From the NCBI RefSeq assembly GCF_003459505.1, contig NZ_QRWD01000002.1, positions 62,001 through 126,000 of the forward strand: a stretch of 64,000 bases of DNA, in the 5' to 3' direction. Source of the DNA: Collinsella sp. AF20-14LB (GTDB lineage Bacteria > Actinomycetota > Coriobacteriia > Coriobacteriales > Coriobacteriaceae). The position numbers and the translations under genes were made by a program. The notes under the pieces were generated by a model. That model was not told where the DNA came from. It ran no database searches and saw only the letters and a program-made list of their open reading frames with translations. This document shows, one piece after another, positions 17,382 through 25,345 of the stretch (positions are counted from its first letter, which is position 1; each line of letters starts with the position of its first letter).

Positions 17382-18572
17382 ATGAGTATCGTATTGTCAC
17401 ATACCACTGCAAAAGCGGTCTACCAGGCCGCGCATTCGGCGTCTGCGAAAGACACCGAGCCCTGTAACCCTGCCGCGATTTATGGATCATGTCCCACCGG
17501 AACGCTCCTTGACGCAGCCGCAGAATGGCTCACCAAACACGATGTTTCTCTCGACACAAATGATTGCCTCGAGGTAATGGTGTTTGATCGCAGGAATGCG
17601 CGCTATGCACTGAACTGTCAATGCCACGTTTCGTCAAAACGATTCTCGAACTCACGCTTTATAGAGCTCAAAGATGGCATCTTTATTGTTGGCGTTGAGC
17701 TTTGCGCACTTCAGGCCGCCACCTATCTCCCTTTTCGCGAACTGGTGGAGTACTACTTTGAATTGTGCGGCGTTTACTCCCTTGGAACCGACTCTTCCAC
17801 CTCCTATATCGAGCGTTTCGCGCTCACCTCGACCGAGAGGTTAAAACAGTTCTTTAATTCCATTACCAGATGCGACGGTCTGGCCCTTGCCCGAAAGGCG
17901 ATCCAATATGTGCGCGACGGATGCCGGTCTCCTATGGAAACGGCCTTTGTCATGATGCTAACGCTGCCCAAAAGCGAAGGAGGGCTTGGTATTAAGGGAA
18001 TTGAGACCGATTACGAGGTGCAGGTCACCGCTGCCGCAAAGAATCTCACGAGACGCAATAAGTTCTTTATGGATGCGTATCTAAAGAAATCTCGCGCAGA
18101 CATTGAATACAACGGGTTTTATCATGACGCGGAAGAAGACCGCGCCATCGATGAGGAGCGCAAGAATGCGCTTGCGTCCATGGGATACGGAATCATCACC
18201 GTCAGTCGTTATTCCTTTATGCATGCCAGCGCTTTCGTTAGGGTCATGGAGGCGATCCAACGGAAAGAGGGTATACGCCCCTCGCGTCTGCCAAAAGACT
18301 TTCAAATCATGCAAGAGGACCTGAGACAGTTTGTGCTCAGAAGGTTTATAGAAGAGAAAAAGCGAATTCAGAAGCAGCTTCGCCAGGATTCCGAAGATCG
18401 TCAACGAATCGACCTCGAAAAAGCAACACTCGAAGGTATCGCGCTGGATGACCCGACAATAAATGAAGTTCCGGCAATCGATGACATGCAGACTGTCGAA
18501 TCCGACAGCCCATCATTTGCCCAAATAAGCAGCCTCGCGCCCGAGGGCAGAATCTTCGGGGCCGGAAGCTAG
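17382..18572 (+). CDS. DUF559-like nuclease-fold protein (paralogue of the 8.1 kb gene)
   Basis: 396 residues. It aligns along its length with the protein at 8117-9166. Shared blocks are E-x-CG-x-[FY] near 128, SP[LM]E near 183-186, then the core D231, E242-Y-N244-G, H248 and DEERKNALASMGYGI. The E-x-[QN]-G-x3-H...D-x2-R...L-x2-MGY order is that of DUF559/Vsr-like endonuclease folds. Residues 335-396 are an extra charged coiled tail absent from the other copy. No ribosome site is seen. It is a single-gene unit in an AT-richer surround, consistent with separate acquisition. Target and role unknown. Confidence 0.65.
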   Translation: MSIVLSHTTAKAVYQAAHSASAKDTEPCNPAAIYGSCPTGTLLDAAAEWLTKHDVSLDTNDCLEVMVFDRRNARYALNCQCHVSSKRFSNSRFIELKDGIFIVGVELCALQAATYLPFRELVEYYFELCGVYSLGTDSSTSYIERFALTSTERLKQFFNSITRCDGLALARKAIQYVRDGCRSPMETAFVMMLTLPKSEGGLGIKGIETDYEVQVTAAAKNLTRRNKFFMDAYLKKSRADIEYNGFYHDAEEDRAIDEERKNALASMGYGIITVSRYSFMHASAFVRVMEAIQRKEGIRPSRLPKDFQIMQEDLRQFVLRRFIEEKKRIQKQLRQDSEDRQRIDLEKATLEGIALDDPTINEVPAIDDMQTVESDSPSFAQISSLAPEGRIFGAGS

Positions 18573-18602
18573 ACTGACTAACAAGGTGGGTACCCTAGCG
18601 AT

Positions 18603-18815
18603 GTGCAAAATTGCGAGTATTCAGCAGGGTCGGCCCTCCAGCACCCACAAGTTAATCCAAATGAGAAACAAAAACGCTATCGAACGGGAACGTTAGGCAA
18701 CATTTGAGGAAGACCTTGTCTGTTTACCGCCCTTGGATAACTCTTGAGCGGCTTTATTTGGCCTGGAATAGATTAACGGACCCCCTATAGTTGCAGAATA
18801 CTCCAATTTTTGCAC
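18603..18815. repeat. 213-bp element with 23-bp imperfect inverted ends
   Basis: GTGCAAAATTGCGAGTATTC begins the left arm at 18603-18625. The right arm at 18793-18815 is its reverse complement with 19 of 23 positions matching. The interior is AT-richer than neighbouring genes and holds no convincing gene. It fits a small non-autonomous mobile element or a long-range RNA structure. Confidence 0.5.
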
Positions 18816-18917
18816 GGCGCGGGGGCACCCACCCCGGCATCGACTATCAAAACCGCTCAGTCCGGAATCTCGTCCACTATTCCCCATCATTTTGTGCGAC
18901 GAATTACCTGAACGTCA

Positions 18918-18978
18918 TTGACATATGAACATGCGCTCATATAATCGGAAGTAAGTTATATGAGCGCATGTTCATATG
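18918..18978 (+). promoter_or_regulatory. Promoter and double operator of the metal-resistance operon
   Basis: TTGACA at 18918-18923 and TATAAT at 18940-18945 are 16 bases apart, a near-ideal promoter. It lies in a perfect 23-bp inverted repeat, 18922-18944 against 18956-18978, spaced by 11 bases. Each arm contains an ArsR/SmtB-type site of the form ATATGA-N8-TCATAT or its close variant, so two repressor dimers could cover the promoter and the start of transcription. Confidence 0.85.
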
Positions 18979-18991
18979 AAAGGATATTGCA

Positions 18992-19357
18992 ATGAGCAGC
19001 CACGCTGATGAAACAAAGACTGGCATCGAGGCCACCGAGCCGATCGTCCCCACCACCTGCTCGCCCGAGGACCTTCCCGACGAGGAGCTTCTCTACGACC
19101 TTGCCGACCTGTTCAAGGTCTTCAGCGACACCACGCGCATCAAGATTCTCTATGCCCTCATGGGTCGCGAGCTCTGCGTGGCTGACATCGCCGAAGCGAC
19201 CGCGACCTCGCAGTCTGCGGTGTCGCACCAGCTGCGCACGCTTAAGCAGTCGCACCTGGTCAAGTTCCGCCGCGACGGCCGCAACATTCTCTACTCGCTT
19301 GCCGACGATCACGTCTACACCATGCTTAACCAGGGCATGAGCCATATCTGCGAATAG
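18992..19357 (+). CDS. ArsR/SmtB-family metal-sensing repressor
   Basis: 121 residues, ATG at 18992 after AAAGGA. The winged helix spans about 35-105, with recognition helix SQSAVSHQLRTLKQ. The C-terminus carries the exact alpha-5 metal site of SmtB/CzrA sensors: D105-x-H107, then H118-x2-E121, with the same spacings as the zinc/cobalt sensors. ELCVADIAEA also holds a lone Cys where CadC-type sensors have two, so the alpha-3 site is probably absent. It should repress its own operon and release when Zn, Co or similar metal is high. Confidence 0.93.
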   Translation: MSSHADETKTGIEATEPIVPTTCSPEDLPDEELLYDLADLFKVFSDTTRIKILYALMGRELCVADIAEATATSQSAVSHQLRTLKQSHLVKFRRDGRNILYSLADDHVYTMLNQGMSHICE

Positions 19358-19420
19358 CAATCAACCACGGTATCAGCGCGGCCGGCACCCAGACCGCTAA
19401 CACAGGGAAAGGAACCCACC

Positions 19421-19639
19421 ATGAAAAAGCAGTTCAAGCTCGACGAGATCGATTGCGCCAACTGCGCGCGTGAACTTCAGGACGAGCTGGCTAAGCTCGA
19501 TGGCGTCAAGTCCGTTTCGGTCAACTTTATGACCCAGAAGCTGACGCTCGAGGCTGACGACGCCGAGTTCGACGAGGTCCTGGACCGCGTCGTTGAGTTC
19601 ACCGCCGACGCCGAGCCGGACTGCGAAATCATTCTCTAA
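19421..19639 (+). CDS. HMA-domain metal chaperone
   Basis: 72 residues, a free-standing heavy-metal-associated domain (ferredoxin-like fold). The metal site is C12-x2-C15 in DEIDCANCARELQ, where the first conserved position reads D-C-A-N-C rather than M-x-C-x2-C. The Asp before the site is typical of Zn/Cd/Pb-type domains (DCANC or DCxxC) rather than copper chaperones. It probably delivers metal to the ATPase encoded next, which lacks such a domain of its own. It follows the sensor gene by 63 bases. Confidence 0.85.
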   Translation: MKKQFKLDEIDCANCARELQDELAKLDGVKSVSVNFMTQKLTLEADDAEFDEVLDRVVEFTADAEPDCEIIL

Positions 19640-19660
19640 CCCGCGCATACGTTGACCTGT

Positions 19661-19715
19661 AAGGCCGCGCTTGCCGCGGCCTTTGCTCGCGAAATTATAT
19701 GAGCAAGTGTTCATA
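19661..19715 (+). promoter_or_regulatory. Internal hairpin and third operator before the ATPase gene
   Basis: AAGGCCGCG at 19661-19669 pairs with CGCGGCCTT at 19675-19683, a 9-bp stem followed by only TTT, likely a weak terminator. Straight after it, 19697-19715 repeats the operator seen upstream of the sensor (ATATGAGC..GTGTTCATA). The ATPase may therefore also be controlled separately from the first two genes. Confidence 0.65.
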
Positions 19716-19738
19716 CACTCAAATGGGAGGTTTGAATC

Positions 19739-21691
19739 ATGGCAGCCGCCGATCCCAAAAAGAAAAAGAAGAAGCGCAAGAAGAAAGAGTCCCTTGAGCA
19801 CAAGCGCAACCGCATCCTGGTAGCACTGGGCATTTTTGCCGTTGTTTATGCCCTCGACGAGCTCGGCGCCCTCACTATCGCATTTGGGGAGCCTGGCAAC
19901 ATCTACGCCAGCTTCGCGCTGTTCCTCGTGCCGTTTTTGATTGCCGGATACGACGTACTGCAAAAGGCATTCAATAACATCCGCCGCGGCAAGGCCTTCG
20001 ACGAGAGTTTCCTTATGGCAGTCGCGACCATCGGCGCGTTTGCCATGGTGCTCTTCCCCGATACCGACCCGCACATGGCCGAAGGCGCCGCCGTCATGCT
20101 GTTCTACCAGGTCGGCGAGCTGTTCCAGGCATACGCTGTGGGCAAGAGCCGCAAGTCGATCAGTGCCATGATGGACATCGCGCCCGACTACGCTAACGTC
20201 GAGCAGCCCGACGGCACGCTCGAGCAAGTCTTCCCCGATGACATCGCCGTCGGCACCGTCATCGTCGTCAAGCCTGGCGAGCGCGTGCCCATCGACGGCA
20301 TCATCGTCGAAGGCGAGACACAGCTCGATACCGCCGCCCTTACTGGCGAGTCAGTCCCCCGTCCGGCCAAAACCGGAGACGATATCATCAGCGGTTGCAT
20401 CAACATGACGGGCCTCATCCACGTGCGCACCACCAAGCCCTTTGGCGAGTCCACCGTCGCGCGCGTCCTGGAACTCGTGGAGAATGCCAGCGAAAAGAAG
20501 GCGCGCACCGAGAACTTCATCACGCGCTTCGCCCGCGTCTACACGCCCGCCGTCACCGGCGCGGCCGCGGTACTCGCGCTCGGCGGCGGTTTGGTCACCG
20601 GCGCCTGGTCCGACTGGATCCTGCGCGGCCTGACCTTCCTGGTCGTCAGCTGCCCGTGTGCGCTCGTGATCAGCGTGCCGCTCAGTTTCTTTGGCGGCAT
20701 CGGCGGCGCGTCCAAGCTGGGCGTTCTCATCAAGGGTTCCAACTACCTCGAGACGCTCGCCGATGTGGACACCGTCGTCTTTGACAAGACGGGCACCCTC
20801 ACCAACGGCACGTTCTCGGTCGTCGCGGTGCACCCCGAGGCAGGCTATACCGAGCAGTCGCTACTCGAGGTCGCAGCCCTCGCCGAGTCGTTCTCCGACC
20901 ATCCCATCGCGCAGTCGGTGCGCACCGCCTTCCAGGGCGAGCTCGATCCCAAGCGCGTAAGCGACTCCGCCAACAACGCGGGCCATGGCGTGACGGCGAC
21001 TATCGACAGCAAACATGTCGTCGTCGGCAACGCCAAGATGCTTGCTGCGGCCGGTATCGACGCTCCCAATTGCGAGGTCGTCGGTACGATCCTCCACGTG
21101 CTCGTCGACGGCACCTATGCCGGCCACATCGTAATTGCCGACACCATCAAGGTCGATGCGGAGCAAACGATTCGCGACCTGCACGCCGCCGGCGTCAAGC
21201 GCACCGTCATGCTCACGGGCGACCGCGAGGAGGTTGCAGCGTCTGTGGCCAAGCAGCTCGGCCTCGACGAGTTCCACGCGCAGCTGCTGCCGGGCGACAA
21301 GGTCGAGCGTGTTGAAGCGCTGCTCGCGGCCGAAAGTGGCAAGGGCAAGCTCGCCTTTGTCGGCGACGGTATCAACGACGCGCCTGTGCTTACGCGCGCT
21401 GATGTGGGCATTGCCATGGGCGCCATGGGTTCCGACGCCGCGATCGAGGCCGCCGACGTGGTGCTGATGGACGACAAGCCGTCCGACATTTCCCGCGCTA
21501 TTCGCGTGGCGCGCAAGACCATGTCGAATGTTTGGCAGAACATCATCTTTGCGCTGGGCATTAAGCTGCTCATCCTTGTGCTGGCAGCGCTGGGCATCGC
21601 CAATATGTGGCTTGCCGTCTTTGGCGACGTGGGCGTGGCGATCATCGCTATCCTGAACGCCATGCGCGCGATGGGTGTCAAGAACCTGTAG
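19739..21691 (+). CDS. P1B-type heavy-metal-transporting ATPase (ZntA/CadA type)
   Basis: 650 residues. It uses ATP to export divalent heavy metals across the membrane. Motifs in order: LTGESVPRP (actuator), SCPCALVIS near residues 304-312 (transport-site CPC), DKTGTLTNG with phosphorylated D348, SDHPIAQSV, and GDGINDAPVL. The Cys-Pro-Cys motif with nearby sequence fits the Zn/Cd/Pb group. Unlike most ZntA proteins it has no N-terminal HMA domain; instead there is a very lysine-rich start (residues 5-22), and the separate chaperone gene fills the gap. A large nested hairpin follows the stop. Confidence 0.94.
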   Translation: MAAADPKKKKKKRKKKESLEHKRNRILVALGIFAVVYALDELGALTIAFGEPGNIYASFALFLVPFLIAGYDVLQKAFNNIRRGKAFDESFLMAVATIGAFAMVLFPDTDPHMAEGAAVMLFYQVGELFQAYAVGKSRKSISAMMDIAPDYANVEQPDGTLEQVFPDDIAVGTVIVVKPGERVPIDGIIVEGETQLDTAALTGESVPRPAKTGDDIISGCINMTGLIHVRTTKPFGESTVARVLELVENASEKKARTENFITRFARVYTPAVTGAAAVLALGGGLVTGAWSDWILRGLTFLVVSCPCALVISVPLSFFGGIGGASKLGVLIKGSNYLETLADVDTVVFDKTGTLTNGTFSVVAVHPEAGYTEQSLLEVAALAESFSDHPIAQSVRTAFQGELDPKRVSDSANNAGHGVTATIDSKHVVVGNAKMLAAAGIDAPNCEVVGTILHVLVDGTYAGHIVIADTIKVDAEQTIRDLHAAGVKRTVMLTGDREEVAASVAKQLGLDEFHAQLLPGDKVERVEALLAAESGKGKLAFVGDGINDAPVLTRADVGIAMGAMGSDAAIEAADVVLMDDKPSDISRAIRVARKTMSNVWQNIIFALGIKLLILVLAALGIANMWLAVFGDVGVAIIAILNAMRAMGVKNL

Positions 21692-21707
21692 CGCCTGTGG
21701 TCCCTCC

Positions 21708-21837
21708 GGCCGGGACCGGGCTTGGTTTTGAAAACGTCCTCGACCAATGAAGCGCCCCCGTTCTGCTCCTTCGGAGCTACGAACGGGGGCGCTTCTGGTC
21801 TGCGGAGTGTTTTCAAAAACCAAGCCCGGTCCCGGCC
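21708..21837. terminator. Nested inverted repeats, probable bidirectional terminator
   Basis: Outer arms 21708-21735 and 21809-21837 pair over 28 bases with a single extra A. Inside, GAAGCGCCCCCGTTC at 21749-21763 pairs with 21781-21795, and GCTCC-TTC-GGAGC closes the loop. It lies between the convergent ATPase and regulator genes. Confidence 0.75.
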
Positions 21838-21915
21838 TGCGGTAACGTTGCTGGCGGTTCTTGGGCATCGCTTGCTGGCGGGGTTCCTTGTCTGAGTTGG
21901 ACTTGGTTGGCGGGG

Positions 21916-22293
21916 CTACTGGTCCCGGTCGCTGTCCCGTCCCAGCATCGCCCTCAGCTTCTCAAAGCTTTCCTCGCTCAGGCAGTGCTCCATGTGGCAG
22001 CCCTCTTGCGACGCGACCTCAGCCGAAACACCCGCATCCTCCAGCAGCCCCACGAAAAAGCAGTGGCGCTCCCACATTTGACGGGCAACCTCAAGACCGC
22101 GTTCCGTCAGATGCACGTCGCGTTTGCCCATTTCGACATAGCCGTTGCTTTCCAGCGTCGCCATGGCCTTGGAAACGCTCGCCTTGGTTACGCCGAGGTA
22201 CTCCGCAACGTCGATCGAGCGCACGGTGCCCTGACGTTCCGACAGAACGTAGATCGATTCGAGATAGTCTTCTCCGGATTCACGCAGGGCCAT
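21916..22293 (-). CDS. DtxR/MntR-family metal-dependent regulator
   Basis: 125 residues from ATG at 22293 after GAAAGG. It has the winged helix of the family (SGEDYLESIYVLSERQGTVR, then VAEYLGVTKASVSKAM) and a dimerisation helix. The metal-binding block EGCHMEHCLSEES matches MntR/DtxR ligands (E, C/H, E-H). The C-terminal SH3 domain of longer DtxR proteins is absent, as in MntR. It would repress metal-uptake genes when Mn or Fe is plentiful. No obvious target adjoins it; it is transcribed toward the ATPase operon. Confidence 0.9.
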   Translation of the reverse strand: MALRESGEDYLESIYVLSERQGTVRSIDVAEYLGVTKASVSKAMATLESNGYVEMGKRDVHLTERGLEVARQMWERHCFFVGLLEDAGVSAEVASQEGCHMEHCLSEESFEKLRAMLGRDSDRDQ

Positions 22294-22505
22294 GGGCCGC
22301 CTTTCGCGATGGCTTCTAGTTAGCCTTTGGATACTTTTGCTTGATTTACTTTACCGCAAAAGTTGCCTATGTCTTACTACGTTGTCTAAAAAGTTAACCG
22401 TGTTTCACAAAACGCACGGGACGAAAACAAAGCGGGGACACGCCCCGCAAGGAGTGCCTCCGACTGCCGGCGCAAAAGGAACGTCCCCAAGTGCCGAATC
22501 CGTAG

Positions 22506-23276
22506 CTATAGCAGGCCAAAGTGCTCGGCGGCGTTGTAGACGCCGTCGTCGTCTACGGCGGTCGTCACGTAGGTCGCTGCGGCCTTCACGGTATCCTGCG
22601 CGTTGCCCATGGCCACACTTGTGCCCACGGCCGAGAACATCGACAGGTCGTTCTCGCCGTCGCCAAAGGCGATCGCCTCGCTCGCGTCGACACCCAGGCG
22701 CTCCAGCGTCGCTGCCACACCCAGGTCCTTGCCGCCGTTAGCGGGAATAATGTCGCAGAACAGGTCGCACCAGCGCGTGGTGAGCGAATGCGACACGGCG
22801 TCGGTCACGATATGCTCGTCGGCCGGATCCACAAAGGCGCAAAACTGGTAGACCGGCGCGTCAAAGGCGTGCTCAAACGGCTCCTCGTGGTAGACAATTC
22901 CCGCGTTGCTGCCGGCCGTCACCACGCGCTCGGACAGGCGGTTCACAAACGAGTTCTCGCCCTGCATGCACAGCGAGTCGTAGCGCCCCTCGGCCACCTG
23001 GTCCACAATCACCGCAACGTCGTCCGGATCGATCGGGCAGCTACGGTAAACGCCCTCGGCATCAAAACAGTGCTGGCCCGAAAGCGTAATGTACGCATCC
23101 CAACCAAGATCGAACAGCCAATCGGGCATCTGGTAGGTCGGGCGACCCGTGGCAATGACGCACGCAATCCCCTGCTCGTGAAAGCTGTCGAGCACCTGCT
23201 GCGCCGACGCCGGAATCCGGTGCGTCTCAAAGCTCAGCAGCGTGCCGTCGATATCAAAAAACGCGGCCTTGATCAT
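22506..23276 (-). CDS. Cof-type HAD phosphatase
   Basis: 256 residues. The catalytic motif FFDIDGTLLS is at the N-terminus, CVIATGRP is motif II, and GDGENDLSMF is motif IV. These define the Cof/YbiV class of HAD sugar- or nucleotide-phosphate phosphatases with a C2 cap (about 85-190). Substrates cannot be read from sequence. It ends six bases... before nothing related; the ABC-F gene lies seven bases upstream on the same strand, so they are probably co-transcribed. Confidence 0.9.
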   Translation of the reverse strand: MIKAAFFDIDGTLLSFETHRIPASAQQVLDSFHEQGIACVIATGRPTYQMPDWLFDLGWDAYITLSGQHCFDAEGVYRSCPIDPDDVAVIVDQVAEGRYDSLCMQGENSFVNRLSERVVTAGSNAGIVYHEEPFEHAFDAPVYQFCAFVDPADEHIVTDAVSHSLTTRWCDLFCDIIPANGGKDLGVAATLERLGVDASEAIAFGDGENDLSMFSAVGTSVAMGNAQDTVKAAATYVTTAVDDDGVYNAAEHFGLL

Positions 23277-23282
23277 CCTCGC

Positions 23283-25142
23283 CTACTCCTCGCCCTCGAG
23301 CTTCTCGCTCGCCTCGAGCCACGCCATCTCCAGCTCGTCCATGGCGGCGTGGGCCTCGTCGATCTTTGCCTGCTGCTCGCCCAGCGCCGTGTAGTTGGTG
23401 GGATCGACCTGGGCCATGGCGGCCTCGGCCTCCTCCACGCGAGCGCGCTGCGTTTCCATCTTGCGCTCGAGCGAGCTCACCTCACGACGGAGCTTTTGGC
23501 GCTCGGCATTGGAAAGGCCGTTGGGCTGACCGCTCGACTTGGGCTTTTCGGCCGCAGCCGCCGCGGCACCGGTGTCGAACGTACCGGTCTTGGCGCTCGG
23601 TGCACCCACGGGCTCGCCCTCGGCGGTGGCGTTGCACAGGCGCAGGTACTGGTCGACGCCGCCGGGCATATGCGTCAGGTGGCCGTCGAGCAGCGCCCAC
23701 TGCTGGTCGGTCACGCGCTCCATCAAAAAGCGGTCGTGCGTCACCAGAATCAGCGTGCCGGGCCAGCCGTCCAGCAAGTCCTCGACAATCGCCAGCATGT
23801 CGGTATCCAGGTCGTTGCCGGGCTCGTCCAGGATGAGCACGTTGGGCTCGTCCAGGATCGTCAGCAGCAGCGACAGGCGACGGCGCTGGCCGCCCGAAAG
23901 ATCGCCGATGCGGCTCCAGAGCTGCTGCGTCGTAAAGCCCAGACGCTCGCAGAGCTTCTCGGGTGAAGTCTCCTTGCCGTCAATGACGTAGTACTTCTTA
24001 TAGTGGCTGAGCACCTCGCGGATCGTGTCGCCCATGTAGGGTTCGAGCTCCTCGAGCTGCTGCGACAGCACGCCAAAGCGCACCGTCTGGCCGATCTTCA
24101 CGCGGCCGCGCAGGGGCGCGATCTTGCCCTGGATCACGTCGAGCAAAGTCGACTTGCCGGCGCCGTTCTCGCCCAAAAGACCATAGCGGTCGCCCGCACC
24201 AATGAGCCAGGTCACGTCGTTGAGCACCTGCTTGGGCGCGCCATCGGTATCCGCATAGCCGGCGTCCACGTCGACCACATCGATAACCTGCTTGCCCAGG
24301 CGGCTCACGGCCAGGCGCTTGAGCTCCAGCTCGTCACGCACGGGCGGCACGTCGGCGATCAGCTCGCGAGCGGCATCCACGCGAAACTTGGGCTTGGTGG
24401 AGCGCGCCTGGGCACCGCGGCTCAGCCACGCGAGCTCCTTACGTGCCATGTTGCGACGGCGTTCCTCGGTAACCGCGGCCATGCGGTCGCGTTCCACGCG
24501 CTGCAGGATATATGCCGAATAGCCGCCCTCGAAGGGATCGACCTGGCCGTCGTGAACCTCCCACATGCTGGTGCAGACCTCGTCCAAGAACCAGCGATCG
24601 TGCGTGACCACGAGCATCGCGCCCTGACCGCGCTGCCAGCGGGCCTTTAAGTGACGCGCAAGCCAGTTGATGGTGCGCATGTCCAGATGGTTGGTGGGCT
24701 CATCGAGCATGAGCACGTCATAGTCGCCGATCAGCAGGCGCGCGAGGTCCACGCGGCGGCGCTGACCGCCCGAGAGCTCGCCTACCATGCCCTCCCAGGG
24801 TACATCGCTAATGAGGCCGGCGAGGATCTGGCGCGTACGGGGGCTCGACGCCCACTCATACTCGGGCGTGTCGCCCACGACGGCATGATGCACGGTGTCG
24901 GTATCGACCAGGTTGTCCTTTTGGCCGAGCAATCCGATCGTGGTGTCGCGGCGGTGCGTCACGCGGCCGTCGTCGGGCTCCAGCGCGCCGGCGAGCACGC
25001 TCAGCAGCGTCGACTTGCCGTCGCCGTTTTTGCCGACAATACCAATACGGTCGCCCTCGTCCACGCCGAGCGTCACGCTATCGAAAATATGCTTGGTGGG
25101 AAACTCTAGGCTGACGGAATCGCATCCCAAAAGAATCGCCAT
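23283..25142 (-). CDS. ABC-F family ATPase (Uup-like)
   Basis: 619 residues from ATG at 25142 after AAGGAGC; the frame is open further upstream through a palindromic repeat, which is unlikely to be coding. It has two ABC domains with no membrane part: Walker A motifs GIVGKNGDGKST and GLLGENGAGKST, and signatures LSGGQRRRVDLAR and LSGGQRRRLSL, with a linker between. A C-terminal coiled coil (about 545-615, LRREVSSLERKMETQRARVE) is like that of Uup. ABC-F proteins act on the ribosome; some protect against antibiotics, while Uup relatives aid ribosome assembly or DNA stability. Confidence 0.92.
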   Translation of the reverse strand: MAILLGCDSVSLEFPTKHIFDSVTLGVDEGDRIGIVGKNGDGKSTLLSVLAGALEPDDGRVTHRRDTTIGLLGQKDNLVDTDTVHHAVVGDTPEYEWASSPRTRQILAGLISDVPWEGMVGELSGGQRRRVDLARLLIGDYDVLMLDEPTNHLDMRTINWLARHLKARWQRGQGAMLVVTHDRWFLDEVCTSMWEVHDGQVDPFEGGYSAYILQRVERDRMAAVTEERRRNMARKELAWLSRGAQARSTKPKFRVDAARELIADVPPVRDELELKRLAVSRLGKQVIDVVDVDAGYADTDGAPKQVLNDVTWLIGAGDRYGLLGENGAGKSTLLDVIQGKIAPLRGRVKIGQTVRFGVLSQQLEELEPYMGDTIREVLSHYKKYYVIDGKETSPEKLCERLGFTTQQLWSRIGDLSGGQRRRLSLLLTILDEPNVLILDEPGNDLDTDMLAIVEDLLDGWPGTLILVTHDRFLMERVTDQQWALLDGHLTHMPGGVDQYLRLCNATAEGEPVGAPSAKTGTFDTGAAAAAAEKPKSSGQPNGLSNAERQKLRREVSSLERKMETQRARVEEAEAAMAQVDPTNYTALGEQQAKIDEAHAAMDELEMAWLEASEKLEGEE

Positions 25143-25186
25143 ATGCCCTGCTCCTTCGTAGAAATTCAACGTTCTCCATGATAGCG

Positions 25187-25227
25187 AAAACCACCACAAA
25201 GGGGACGGGCGCCTTCGTGGTGGTTTT
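25187..25227. repeat. REP-like palindrome, copy 2
   Basis: AAAACCACCACAAAGG at 25187-25202 pairs with 25212-25227 with one mismatch. The loop and stem match the element at 12612 almost exactly (GGGGACGGGC here, GGGGACAGGC there). Confidence 0.75.
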
Positions 25228-25251
25228 GGGCAAGCGCACCAGCACACGACA

Positions 25252-25290
25252 CAAAAAGGCGGGCCATCTCCCGCAAGAGATGACCCGCCT
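25252..25290 (-). terminator. Terminator after pstB
   Basis: On the minus strand a GC-rich stem (25277-25290 with 25257-25270) is followed by TTTTT at 25256-25252. It ends the pst operon. Confidence 0.85.
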
Positions 25291-25345
25291 CTCCAATCAG
25301 TCCCGCGGCAACCATGGCCGCCGCGGGCCTCAAGCATGTCCCGGA

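Noticed and set aside
25143..25337. N-terminal extension of the ABC-F protein
   Set aside because: The extra 65 codons run through a REP-like palindrome and a terminator, and AAGGAGC marks the start at 25142.
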